DNA of 10,984 nt from Acidimicrobiales bacterium (GTDB taxonomy: Bacteria; Actinomycetota; Acidimicrobiia; Acidimicrobiales; CADCSY01). How positions within the stretch are numbered: the stretch's first letter is position 1; every line of letters starts with the position of its first letter. The translations under genes were made by a program, and so were the position numbers. The DNA is taken from the NCBI GenBank assembly GCA_030447125.1, contig JAUJLZ010000041.1, positions 1 through 10,984 on the forward strand, given 5' to 3'. Positions 1 through 5,806 of this stretch are shown one piece after another. Below the pieces are notes generated by a model. That model was given only the letters and a program-made list of their open reading frames with translations, was not told where the DNA came from and made no database searches.

Positions 1-253
1 CGGGGTCATCTCCTTCAGCTCGCCGTGCTGCCTGCCGCTGATACCCGGCTACCTTGCCGAGTCACCCACGTAGCCGATGATCGTGCCCGGTTCGACCTCT
101 CCGCTGGCGTCGTGGCCGAGAGGTGGTGCCGTCGGTCGACGTCCTGGAGGTGATCCCTCCGAGGCGGGCTTCGACGTGGTCGACCACTGGCAAGTGCGGG
201 CCGCGCTGGTGCACCGAGCTTTGGTGGCGCCGGGCGGTCGCCCCTCTGGTGGG
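1..253 (-). other. Gene-poor stretch with a possible peptidase M23-like fragment
   Basis: No intact gene is convincing here. On the minus strand, 120 down to 49, a short reading frame gives GEVEPGTIIGYVGDSAR and then a stop. This resembles the strand just before the HxH zinc motif in LytM/M23 endopeptidases, where G-x-x-I-G-Y-V-G-D-S/T-G-N is typical. Upstream in the same frame the protein is Pro/Arg-rich and unlike M23, and the HLHFE motif expected about ten residues later is missing; only a loose H-G-E-L-K-E follows the stop in the same frame. It may be a decayed remnant, a frameshifted gene end, or chance. The neighbouring membrane-protein gene ends at 254. Confidence 0.25.
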
Positions 254-727
254 TCAGGAACGAGATGATCGGAGGAGACGAAAGGTGTACAGCGCGGCGG
301 AGCCAACCAGCAAGGCGCCGGTGACGGCGAGCCAGCGCCCAAGGTAGGGATCGATGGAGAGGCCAGTGTTGAGCCTGTAGGCATCCGCCGGCTGGCGTAG
401 CACGAGGGGGAAGAACACGAGCAGGAGCAGGGCCGACAACGCCAGCGGCAGCCGCACGTAGTTGAGCCACGGCATCCTCGGGGCCGGCCCGTGCCCGGCT
501 ACCTTGCGCATCAACCCGTCGGCCACCACCAGCAACGGGAAGAGGACGAAGTCGTAGAACACGACGGCGCCGCCCAGCCAGGCGAGGATCTCGCCCCAAC
601 GGGGGACGCCGACGATCCTCGACAGGGCGTAGCCACTGATGGCGGCGTTGACGGCGATGGCGGCGAGGTGGCGAGGCCCGGCGCCGTACCACCGCCAGAA
701 GCGGCCCCCCTGCTCGTCAACTGCCAT
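254..727 (-). CDS. Four-helix membrane protein encoded with the molybdoprotein
   Basis: This 157-residue protein has four likely transmembrane segments, at about residues 20-38, 47-70, 90-110 and 131-149, with Arg/Lys-rich loops and tail (ending RLLRSSRS), so the charged ends are probably cytoplasmic. I do not recognise a named domain; there is no clear His pair for haem. The start ATG at 727 lies inside the end of the upstream molybdoprotein gene (11-bp overlap, 717-727) and has no Shine-Dalgarno of its own, which argues for translational coupling and a shared function. A small accessory or anchoring subunit for the molybdoprotein is a reasonable inference. The call as a real membrane protein is firm; the function is not known. 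Confidence 0.8.
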   Translation of the reverse strand: MAVDEQGGRFWRWYGAGPRHLAAIAVNAAISGYALSRIVGVPRWGEILAWLGGAVVFYDFVLFPLLVVADGLMRKVAGHGPAPRMPWLNYVRLPLALSALLLLVFFPLVLRQPADAYRLNTGLSIDPYLGRWLAVTGALLVGSAALYTFRLLRSSRS

Positions 728-1961
728 CGTCGAAGGTGAGCCGGCGCACCCACTTGGTGTTGCGTACTCCGGGGTTCGCCGGGACGATGACCCGGGCCGG
801 AAAGCCGTGGTCGAGGGAAAGCTCGGCGCCGTTCACGCGCAGGGCGAGCAACGACTGCAGGTCTCGGAGCTGGTCACCGCTCAACGTGGCCTGGCTGAAC
901 GGCCCGCCCTCCTGCAGGGACTCGACCAGCACCGCTCGGGCCTCGGTGGCGTCGACGAGGGCGGCGAGATCGACCAAGCGCACGCCCGACCACGTCTCCT
1001 CGGTCGACCACCCCTCCACGCAGGCGATGGGGAGGTCCTCGGTGTGCTGGCGCAGGGCCAGCAGGTCGTCTCGCGCCAGCACCAGGCGGCTGGCACCCAC
1101 CAGCTCCAGCCGCCACGACGGTCCCGTGTCCGCCTCGCTGATGGCCGCCTCTTCGGCGGTGGTGTTGATCTGGAAGTCGTTCGGTCCCTCGCCATAGGTG
1201 CGGCCCCGAGGGGCGAGGAGGGCCAGTCGTCGCAGCGGGCCTCCCGTCGCCTGGCCCACGGTGAGGATGAACAACAGACCGGAGGCGCCGCCGACGAGCC
1301 CGAGCAGGCCGCGCCGGGACAACGAGACCCGACCTGGCTTCGTCGGCGCCAACTCGTCAGGGTCGGGCGGCTCGGGCACCTGGTCGATGCTGCGCTCTTT
1401 GAGCGACCGCCTCATGGTCGGCAGCTTGATGGCGACGTGGGTCACGAACGCGCCGATGAGGACCCAGGCTCCGTAGAGATGGGCGTCGTAGAAGGAGAAG
1501 CCCCAGATGTAGGCGTATTGGACGTTGAGGATCCCGGTGGCGAACTGGAACAGCGACCCTCCGATGATCAAGGCGATGTTCAACCGCTCGAACGCCTGGG
1601 CCAGCGACGTGACCGGTGGCCACTTGTAGAGCTTGGGGGCGACCGACCACAGCTTGGCCAGCAGCACCGGCACCAACACGATGCCGAGGATCACGTGGGT
1701 GCCCTGGGTCGCCCGGTACAGCCACGCCGGCGACGTCACCCAGTCGAACAGGTAGAAGCCGAGCAGGCCTCGTCCGGGCGTGAGGTCGTTGGCGCCGAGG
1801 CGCGGATCGTACGCGGCGTAGGAGACCAGGCCGGTGAGGGCCACGATGGTGATGCCCGGAAGCAGCACCAGCCCGAGAACCGACGACAGCCACGCACCTC
1901 GTAGAGGGCTACGCCAGGTTTCACGACGGAACGGACCAGGCGGCGGCGGCGACCATCCCAT
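717..1961 (-). CDS. Membrane cytochrome b-like / molybdopterin-dependent oxidoreductase fusion (sulfite oxidase fold, MsrP-like)
   Basis: The 414-residue protein has two parts. Residues 1-180 carry four predicted membrane helices (about 25-47, 85-105, 127-147, 162-180) with His89, His161 and His175 as possible haem b ligands, like a cytochrome b561-type module. Residues 210-236 hold S-R-R-G-L-L followed by a fifth hydrophobic helix, resembling an internal Tat signal anchor. Residues 260-414 resemble the sulfite-oxidase molybdopterin fold: the ACVEGWS motif supplies Cys314 as the expected molybdenum ligand (compare RCVEAWS in MsrP/YedY), and FPARVIVPANPG plus KWVRRL match the conserved C-terminal part. 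Likely role: electron transfer between membrane quinols and an extracytoplasmic Moco site; substrate unknown (sulfoxides are one possibility). The fold would fuse functions split in MsrP/MsrQ. It is the first gene of a two-gene operon. The ATG at 1961 has no strong Shine-Dalgarno; a leaderless transcript is possible. Confidence 0.85.
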   Translation of the reverse strand: MGWSPPPPGPFRRETWRSPLRGAWLSSVLGLVLLPGITIVALTGLVSYAAYDPRLGANDLTPGRGLLGFYLFDWVTSPAWLYRATQGTHVILGIVLVPVLLAKLWSVAPKLYKWPPVTSLAQAFERLNIALIIGGSLFQFATGILNVQYAYIWGFSFYDAHLYGAWVLIGAFVTHVAIKLPTMRRSLKERSIDQVPEPPDPDELAPTKPGRVSLSRRGLLGLVGGASGLLFILTVGQATGGPLRRLALLAPRGRTYGEGPNDFQINTTAEEAAISEADTGPSWRLELVGASRLVLARDDLLALRQHTEDLPIACVEGWSTEETWSGVRLVDLAALVDATEARAVLVESLQEGGPFSQATLSGDQLRDLQSLLALRVNGAELSLDHGFPARVIVPANPGVRNTKWVRRLTFDDGS

Positions 1962-2077
1962 GGGGCGTCACGGTACCCCCAGCGCCCAGCGCCACGTGCG
2001 CGGGGAGGTGACGCCGAGCGCCGGTCCGCGACCGTCGGCCTTGGTGTGGCTCCGTCGGGGTAGGGGTCTGCGACGCC

Positions 2078-2086
2078 GAGGAAAGG
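2078..2086 (+). promoter_or_regulatory. Ribosome binding site that decides the start of the 239-aa protein
   Basis: GAGGAAAGG ends directly against an ATG at 2087 but lies 6 bases before a second in-frame ATG at 2093. Normal spacing favours 2093, so the two extra residues of the longer reading frame are probably not translated. Confidence 0.6.
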
Positions 2087-2092
2087 ATGCCC

Positions 2093-2812
2093 ATGGGATC
2101 CAAGGACGACAACCTGGACATGGCGACGCACGAACGAGCCGCGTCGCTGGCCACCAGCAAGGCGAGCGCCAACCGCCTCAAGGCCGAAGGGGCGACACGC
2201 ACCGAGCTCGGTCCCGAGCAAAGCGTCGGTCTGGACGAAGCCCAGGCGATCATCGAGCGCTGGCCAGAGGCGCCGAGGAAGGCGGCGGAGAAGATCCTCG
2301 ACCACTACGGTCCTCCCAACGAGGCGACGCCCACCAAGCTGTTCTGGTATCGGATCGGTCCGTGGAGCCGGATGGAGCTCACCGCCGACGAGGCCATCCA
2401 CAACTTTCCGACTCCTCACACCGACTACCTCACCCAATACGTCGACTACGCGGTGCCCGCCGCCAAGGCGTCCGAACTCCTCGCCTTCGACGGCAGCGTC
2501 CTGCTCGACCGCACCACCGGTGAGATCGGTGCTCGCTGTGACCATGAGGCCTACAACACCTTGACCATCAACCTGGCGACGGAGATCATCGCCGGTACCC
2601 GCACGGTGGATGACGCCCGACGCTTCTACGCCGAGACGTCGGCCGCCTTCGTCATGGGACGCCCCGCGCCCTATGCCGAGGGCCTGCTGTTCGACCCTCC
2701 CGAAGGTGGCACCGTGGCCGATCCCGACGAAAGCGTCATCGGCGGCGCCATGGCCCACCAGCTCGGGGAGAAGATCAAGGACGAGCTCGGGATGGGGAGG
2801 GCGCCGCAGTAG
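2093..2812 (+). CDS. Conserved hypothetical protein, 239 aa
   Basis: No named domain is recognised. The protein is soluble, without signal peptide or membrane helix. It starts with an Ala-rich charged helix (about residues 8-35) and then carries strongly patterned segments typical of a conserved fold: DHYGPPNEATPT (70-81), NFPTPHTDYL (104-113), FDGSVLLDRTTGE (132-144), ARCDHEAYNTL (147-157) and GTRTVDDARRFYAE (168-181). From memory, similar proteins occur as unnamed families in actinobacteria and cyanobacteria. The invariant-looking His, Asp, Asn and Cys residues could form a binding or active site, but this is inference. It is the first gene of the plus-strand run, 39 bases ahead of the next one, and diverges from the molybdoprotein across a gap of about 130 bases. 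Confidence 0.8.
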   Translation: MGSKDDNLDMATHERAASLATSKASANRLKAEGATRTELGPEQSVGLDEAQAIIERWPEAPRKAAEKILDHYGPPNEATPTKLFWYRIGPWSRMELTADEAIHNFPTPHTDYLTQYVDYAVPAAKASELLAFDGSVLLDRTTGEIGARCDHEAYNTLTINLATEIIAGTRTVDDARRFYAETSAAFVMGRPAPYAEGLLFDPPEGGTVADPDESVIGGAMAHQLGEKIKDELGMGRAPQ

Positions 2813-2851
2813 CAGGTAGGAGCCATCCACGAAGATGGAGGGATTTGACCC

Positions 2852-3670
2852 ATGGAATCGAAGAAGACGACCGTGCGGGGAATCCCGATGCGGTGGGAGG
2901 ACCACGGCGAGGGGTTCCCCGTCGTGCTCGTCCATGGCATCCCCACCTCGCCCTCGCTGTGGCGCCACGTCACGCCCCTCGTCGGCGGTCACTCGCTTGC
3001 TTGGGAGATGGTCGGCTACGGCCAGAGCATCCCGGCTGGTGTCGGTCGTGACATCTCCGTGGATCGCCAGGCCGACCACCTGCTGGCGTGGCTCGACGAG
3101 TTGGGCATCGAGCGAGCTGTGTTCGCCGGTCACGACCTCGGTGGGGGCGTCCTGCAGATCGCCGCTGTCCGTGCACCCGAGCGCTGCGCCGCACTCATGC
3201 TGACCAACGCCGTGGGCTACGACTCGTGGCCGATTCCCACCGTGAAGGCAATGGGGGCGATGGGCGGCTTCGTCGAGCGTCTCCCCGACCGCCTGTTTCG
3301 CTTGGCCTTCGCGTCGCTCATCCGCCTGGGCCACGACGACGCACGCTGCGCGCGAGAGTCGCTGGGTCTGCACTGGAGGAACTACGCCGAGTACGGCGGG
3401 GCCTCGGCGATGATCCGCCAGGTCCGCTCGCTCGACGTCCGTGACACCCTCGCCGTACAGGACGATCTCCCCCGGCTGGGGGTCCCGAGCCGGGTGGTGT
3501 GGGGTGCAGCCGACCAGTTCCAGAAGGTGCGGTACGGGGCACGCTTCGCCAGCGATCTCGGGACCGATCTGCGCCGGATCGACGGCGCCAAGCACTGGAC
3601 CCCGGAGGATCACCCCGCTGAGGTGGCCGCGGCGATCAACGAGCTGGTGCGGGAGACGAGCATGGCCTGA
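2852..3670 (+). CDS. Alpha/beta hydrolase with Asp nucleophile (haloalkane dehalogenase / epoxide hydrolase type)
   Basis: The 272-residue protein has a full alpha/beta hydrolase layout. VLVHGIPTSPSLW (25-37) gives the oxyanion-hole HG motif, GHDLGGG (93-99) places Asp95 as nucleophile, GAADQF (218-223) gives Asp221 as likely acid, and AKHW (246-249) gives His248. An Asp nucleophile is characteristic of epoxide hydrolases, haloalkane dehalogenases and fluoroacetate dehalogenases, not of esterases. Residue 96 is Leu, so the halide-binding Trp of classic haloalkane dehalogenases (GHDWGG) is absent; the substrate cannot be assigned. The usual D-x-x-G-x-G-x-S strand is replaced by WEMVGYGQS (51-59), which I recall as a feature of a distinct subfamily. 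GGAGGG at 2837-2842 sits 9 bases before the ATG; a weak 5-bp hairpin (2823-2838) touches it. The next gene is 52 bases downstream. Confidence 0.85.
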   Translation: MESKKTTVRGIPMRWEDHGEGFPVVLVHGIPTSPSLWRHVTPLVGGHSLAWEMVGYGQSIPAGVGRDISVDRQADHLLAWLDELGIERAVFAGHDLGGGVLQIAAVRAPERCAALMLTNAVGYDSWPIPTVKAMGAMGGFVERLPDRLFRLAFASLIRLGHDDARCARESLGLHWRNYAEYGGASAMIRQVRSLDVRDTLAVQDDLPRLGVPSRVVWGAADQFQKVRYGARFASDLGTDLRRIDGAKHWTPEDHPAEVAAAINELVRETSMA

Positions 3671-3722
3671 CGTCGGTCGGACCATGCCGGCGACGACGAC
3701 CCACGACGAACGGGAGTGCTCG

Positions 3723-4505
3723 ATGGGAAGCGATCTCACATCGCCCTTTGCCATCTACCCGATGGTCGAGGAGCACGAGGCCACGGGACGGGTGGCGGCG
3801 GTATACCGGCAGATCCTCGGCTCGATGCCGTTCGTCCCGAGCCTGTTCAAGTCGCTGGCTACCTGTCCGGCGTATCTGGTGCTGGCCTGGGACCAGGCCT
3901 CCCACGCCCTCGCCGAGCCGGCCTTCCGGGACACCGCCGCGTCCCTCGCTGAGGGCTGCCGCAGGGCGGCCACGCCTCCCTCGGATCACGACGTCCGTGA
4001 GGCGCTCGGTCGGTTCGTGGGGCCGCTCGGGCGCATGTTGCTGCTGTCCGCCGGTCTGCTCGAGGCCCTGGAGGGCCGGATGCAGGGTGACCAGGCCAGT
4101 CCGGACGCCCCGCCTCCAGCGGCGGAGGTCCGGCCGGAGCGCCCGGTGCCATCGCAGTGGGAGCTGGACGCTTGGTCGACGTACGGCGAGATCCGCCAAG
4201 CGCTCGGGACGCCCATCGTGAACAGCATCTGGAGGGCGTTGGCAGGCGAGGGGCTGTTGGAGCTGGCGTGGTCGTCCCTTCATCCCCAGGTGGCGGAAAC
4301 GAGGGAAGCAGCGGAGCGGCTGCAGGAGCGTGCTGTGGCCAACGCCCGCTCGTACCGGTGGCCTGTGGTCGCCTCGCCCACTGCTCTCGACTCTGCCGGG
4401 ATCGGTGATGCCGCCCCGGCACAGGCCGCGATCCTCGACGCCTACGTGAAGACCTTGCCCAGGCTCCTCGTGCTCGTGGCGTCAAGCGGCGAACCACCGT
4501 CGTAG
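3723..4505 (+). CDS. DehI-family (2-haloacid dehalogenase-like) protein with two internal repeats
   Basis: The 260-residue, mostly helical protein contains two related units. Residues 21-64 read TGRVAAVYRQIL, then VPSLFKSLAT, then LVLAWDQASHAL; residues 152-188 read STYGEIRQAL, then VNSIWRALAG, then LELAWSSLHP. This duplicated, AhpD-like helical repeat is the hallmark of the DehI (group I haloacid dehalogenase) family, where hydrolysis uses an Asp-activated water and no covalent ester. Family members are about 300 residues, so this one is short, and I cannot place the catalytic Asp with confidence; many actinobacterial homologues carry the name without proven activity. GGGAG at 3712-3716, 6 bases before ATG 3723, sets the start; an in-frame ATG at 3684 would add 13 residues but lacks a site. 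It follows an Asp-nucleophile hydrolase, which fits dehalogenation of related compounds only as inference. Confidence 0.75.
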   Translation: MGSDLTSPFAIYPMVEEHEATGRVAAVYRQILGSMPFVPSLFKSLATCPAYLVLAWDQASHALAEPAFRDTAASLAEGCRRAATPPSDHDVREALGRFVGPLGRMLLLSAGLLEALEGRMQGDQASPDAPPPAAEVRPERPVPSQWELDAWSTYGEIRQALGTPIVNSIWRALAGEGLLELAWSSLHPQVAETREAAERLQERAVANARSYRWPVVASPTALDSAGIGDAAPAQAAILDAYVKTLPRLLVLVASSGEPPS

Positions 4506-4583
4506 CGCGAGGCCGCGATGCAACGGGACGGCGCTCCACGGCCAGCGCTCCGACGACCAACTCGCCGAGCTCAGTTGAACGAA

Positions 4584-4616
4584 GGGTAGGACGGGGGTAG
4601 GACGGGGGTAGGACGG
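4584..4616 (+). repeat. Three perfect 11-bp tandem copies of GGGTAGGACGG abutting a start codon
   Basis: GGGTAGGACGG occurs at 4584-4594, 4595-4605 and 4606-4616 without mismatch, and the next gene starts at 4621. Each unit carries a purine-rich GTAGGA core able to pair weakly with 16S rRNA, so the array doubles as a ribosome binding region. The in-frame TAG of the third copy (4609-4611) prevents any upstream extension of the hydrolase. The same nine bases GGGTAGGAC recur at 5425-5433, over the hydrolase stop codon and the next gene's binding site. Confidence 0.9.
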
Positions 4617-4620
4617 AGCG

Positions 4621-5430
4621 ATGTTCCATCGCCGACAGGGCTCCGGCCCGAACCTGCTCCTCGTGCACGGGCTCGGGTCGAACTCCGAGTCCTGGTCACC
4701 AATCCTGGGGGCGCTGGTCGAGCATCGTGAGGTCATTGCCGTCGATCTTCCTGGCCATGGGCAGAGCCCGCCGCTTCCGGGGGCCACGACCATGGCCAGC
4801 CTGGTCGATGCTCTCGAGGGCTTCATCGCCGACGAAGGGCTCGAGGACGTCGATCTCGTCGGTAGTTCGGTGGGGGCCCGACTGGTCCTCGAGCTTGCCC
4901 GACGTGGGCACGCTGGGGCCGTCGTGGCCCTGGATCCCGGTGGCTTCTGGAACCGGGCGGGCGCGTACTACCTGGGGGCCACGCTCGGAGCCTCCATTCG
5001 TCTCGTCCGGCTGCTCCGCCCGCTCCTCCCGGCCATCACCGCCAACCCCGTGGGCCGCAGCGCACTGCTCCTCCAGCTCTCCAGTCGCCCCTGGCTGGTC
5101 CCCGCCGACACCGCGCTGGCGGAGATGCGGAGCTTCGCCGCTACGGCGGTGTTCGACGAGGTGCTCAAGGACCTGGTGCTGGGGCCGCGCCAACAGGGGA
5201 TGCCCGCAGGCAGTGCCCGCCAGCCGATGGTGATCGTCTGGGGACGGCGTGATCGGGTCACCCTCGCCCGCCAGGCTGGCCGAGCAGCGGAAGGGTTCCC
5301 CGACGCCAAGCTCCACTGGCTCAAACGTTGCGGGCACTTTCCCCACTGGGACCGGCCCGAGGAGACGGTCCGGGTCATCCTCGACACGACGGCGTCCACC
5401 CAGCGGGATGAGGCGAGCCACAAGGGGTAG
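4621..5430 (+). CDS. Alpha/beta hydrolase with Ser nucleophile
   Basis: The 269-residue protein has LLLVHGLGSNSESW (12-25) for the oxyanion hole, VDLPGHGQSPP (41-51) for the D-x-x-G-x-G-x-S turn, GSSVGA (81-86) with Ser83 as nucleophile, GRRDRV (208-213) with Asp211 as likely acid, and CGHFPHWD (237-244) with His239 as base. The Ser-His-Asp triad suggests an esterase, lipase, C-C hydrolase or non-haem peroxidase-like member; the substrate is not shown by the sequence. A hydrophobic stretch at about 115-140 is probably the lid. The gene lies 115 bases after the DehI-like gene and 9 bases before the DUF2795 gene, so it is almost certainly co-transcribed with the latter. The start is fixed by an upstream stop inside the tandem repeat and by the need for the HG motif close to the N terminus. 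Confidence 0.85.
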   Translation: MFHRRQGSGPNLLLVHGLGSNSESWSPILGALVEHREVIAVDLPGHGQSPPLPGATTMASLVDALEGFIADEGLEDVDLVGSSVGARLVLELARRGHAGAVVALDPGGFWNRAGAYYLGATLGASIRLVRLLRPLLPAITANPVGRSALLLQLSSRPWLVPADTALAEMRSFAATAVFDEVLKDLVLGPRQQGMPAGSARQPMVIVWGRRDRVTLARQAGRAAEGFPDAKLHWLKRCGHFPHWDRPEETVRVILDTTASTQRDEASHKG

Positions 5431-5439
5431 GACAACGCC

Positions 5440-5637
5440 ATGGCCGTCAACCCCATCCAGGTCCAGAAGTTCCTCAGCGGCGTCGACTACCCGGCATCGA
5501 AGCAGGACATCGTCAGCACGGCTCGAGACCAGGGGGCCGATGACGACGTCGTGTCCACCCTCGAGCAGCTTCAAGCCGAGGACTTCAACTCGCCGAACGA
5601 CATCAGCGAGGCCATCGGCAAGCTCAACAAGGAGTGA
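5440..5637 (+). CDS. DUF2795 family small protein
   Basis: The 65-residue protein matches the DUF2795 family across its length: NPIQVQKFLSGVDYPASKQD at the N terminus, then ARDQGADDDVVSTLEQL, then FNSPNDISEAIGKL. The family is abundant in actinobacteria, often in several copies, and its biochemical role is unknown; the predicted fold is a small helical bundle related to winged-helix-like folds. AGGA at 5429-5432, overlapping the stop codon of the hydrolase, lies 7 bases before the ATG, so the two genes are probably translationally linked. Confidence 0.92.
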   Translation: MAVNPIQVQKFLSGVDYPASKQDIVSTARDQGADDDVVSTLEQLQAEDFNSPNDISEAIGKLNKE

Positions 5638-5687
5638 CGGCCGGGACGATCGACAGGGCCGGTGAGGGGACGGGCTCGGTCGCCCGG

Positions 5688-5693
5688 TAGGCT
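5688..5693 (+). promoter_or_regulatory. Candidate -10 element of the helicase promoter
   Basis: TAGGCT fits the actinobacterial TAnnnT -10 pattern and would put transcription start near 5700, leaving an untranslated leader of about 107 bases before the helicase. No good -35 element is visible 16-19 bases upstream, so this is tentative. The rest of the 169-bp gap is GC-rich with a palindrome and a tiny reading frame, described separately. Confidence 0.3.
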
Positions 5694-5700
5694 TCGGGCA

Positions 5701-5718
5701 CACCCGTGATCACGGGTG
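5701..5718. promoter_or_regulatory. Perfect 18-bp palindrome in the helicase leader
   Basis: CACCCGTGATCACGGGTG is identical to its reverse complement, with no spacer. A spacer-free palindrome is more like a dimeric regulator site than an RNA hairpin, and it begins where transcription from the candidate TAGGCT element would start. A related half-site (TGATC next to CCGG) follows on the minus strand at 5728-5740. It could instead act as part of a weak terminator after the DUF2795 gene, but no T tract follows. Confidence 0.5.
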
Positions 5719-5763
5719 CCGGGCGTGCCGGGATCACCGGAGTCAGCCCGGGCGCGGCGCGAG

Positions 5764-5793
5764 ATGCGCAAGCGCTACGGAGCCCCCCGATGA
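5764..5793 (+). other. Possible nine-codon leader peptide before the helicase
   Basis: An ATG at 5764 opens a frame for MRKRYGAPR and stops with TGA at 5791-5793, whose last two bases overlap the helicase ribosome binding site (5792-5799). The position would suit translational coupling or control, but only a weak GCGAG precedes the ATG and such short frames arise easily by chance. Confidence 0.2.
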
Positions 5794-5806
5794 GAAGGAC
5801 CCTTTC

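Noticed and set aside
15..692. Long minus-strand Arg/Pro-rich reading frame (225 aa)
   Set aside because: It overlaps the membrane protein in another frame and shows the Arg/Pro/Ala-rich composition of a GC-rich shadow; the four-helix frame is the real one.
639..1904. 421-aa open frame on the plus strand
   Set aside because: It is the antisense of the molybdoprotein gene, is rich in Gln/Gly/Arg and has no recognisable motif.
1834..2523. 229-aa plus-strand frame starting within the molybdoprotein gene
   Set aside because: It overlaps the 239-aa gene in a different frame, has Arg/His-rich shadow composition and no ribosome binding site.
1736..3754. 672-aa open frame on the minus strand
   Set aside because: It runs antisense to the hypothetical and hydrolase genes, which have clear motifs and ribosome binding sites; no domain is visible in it.
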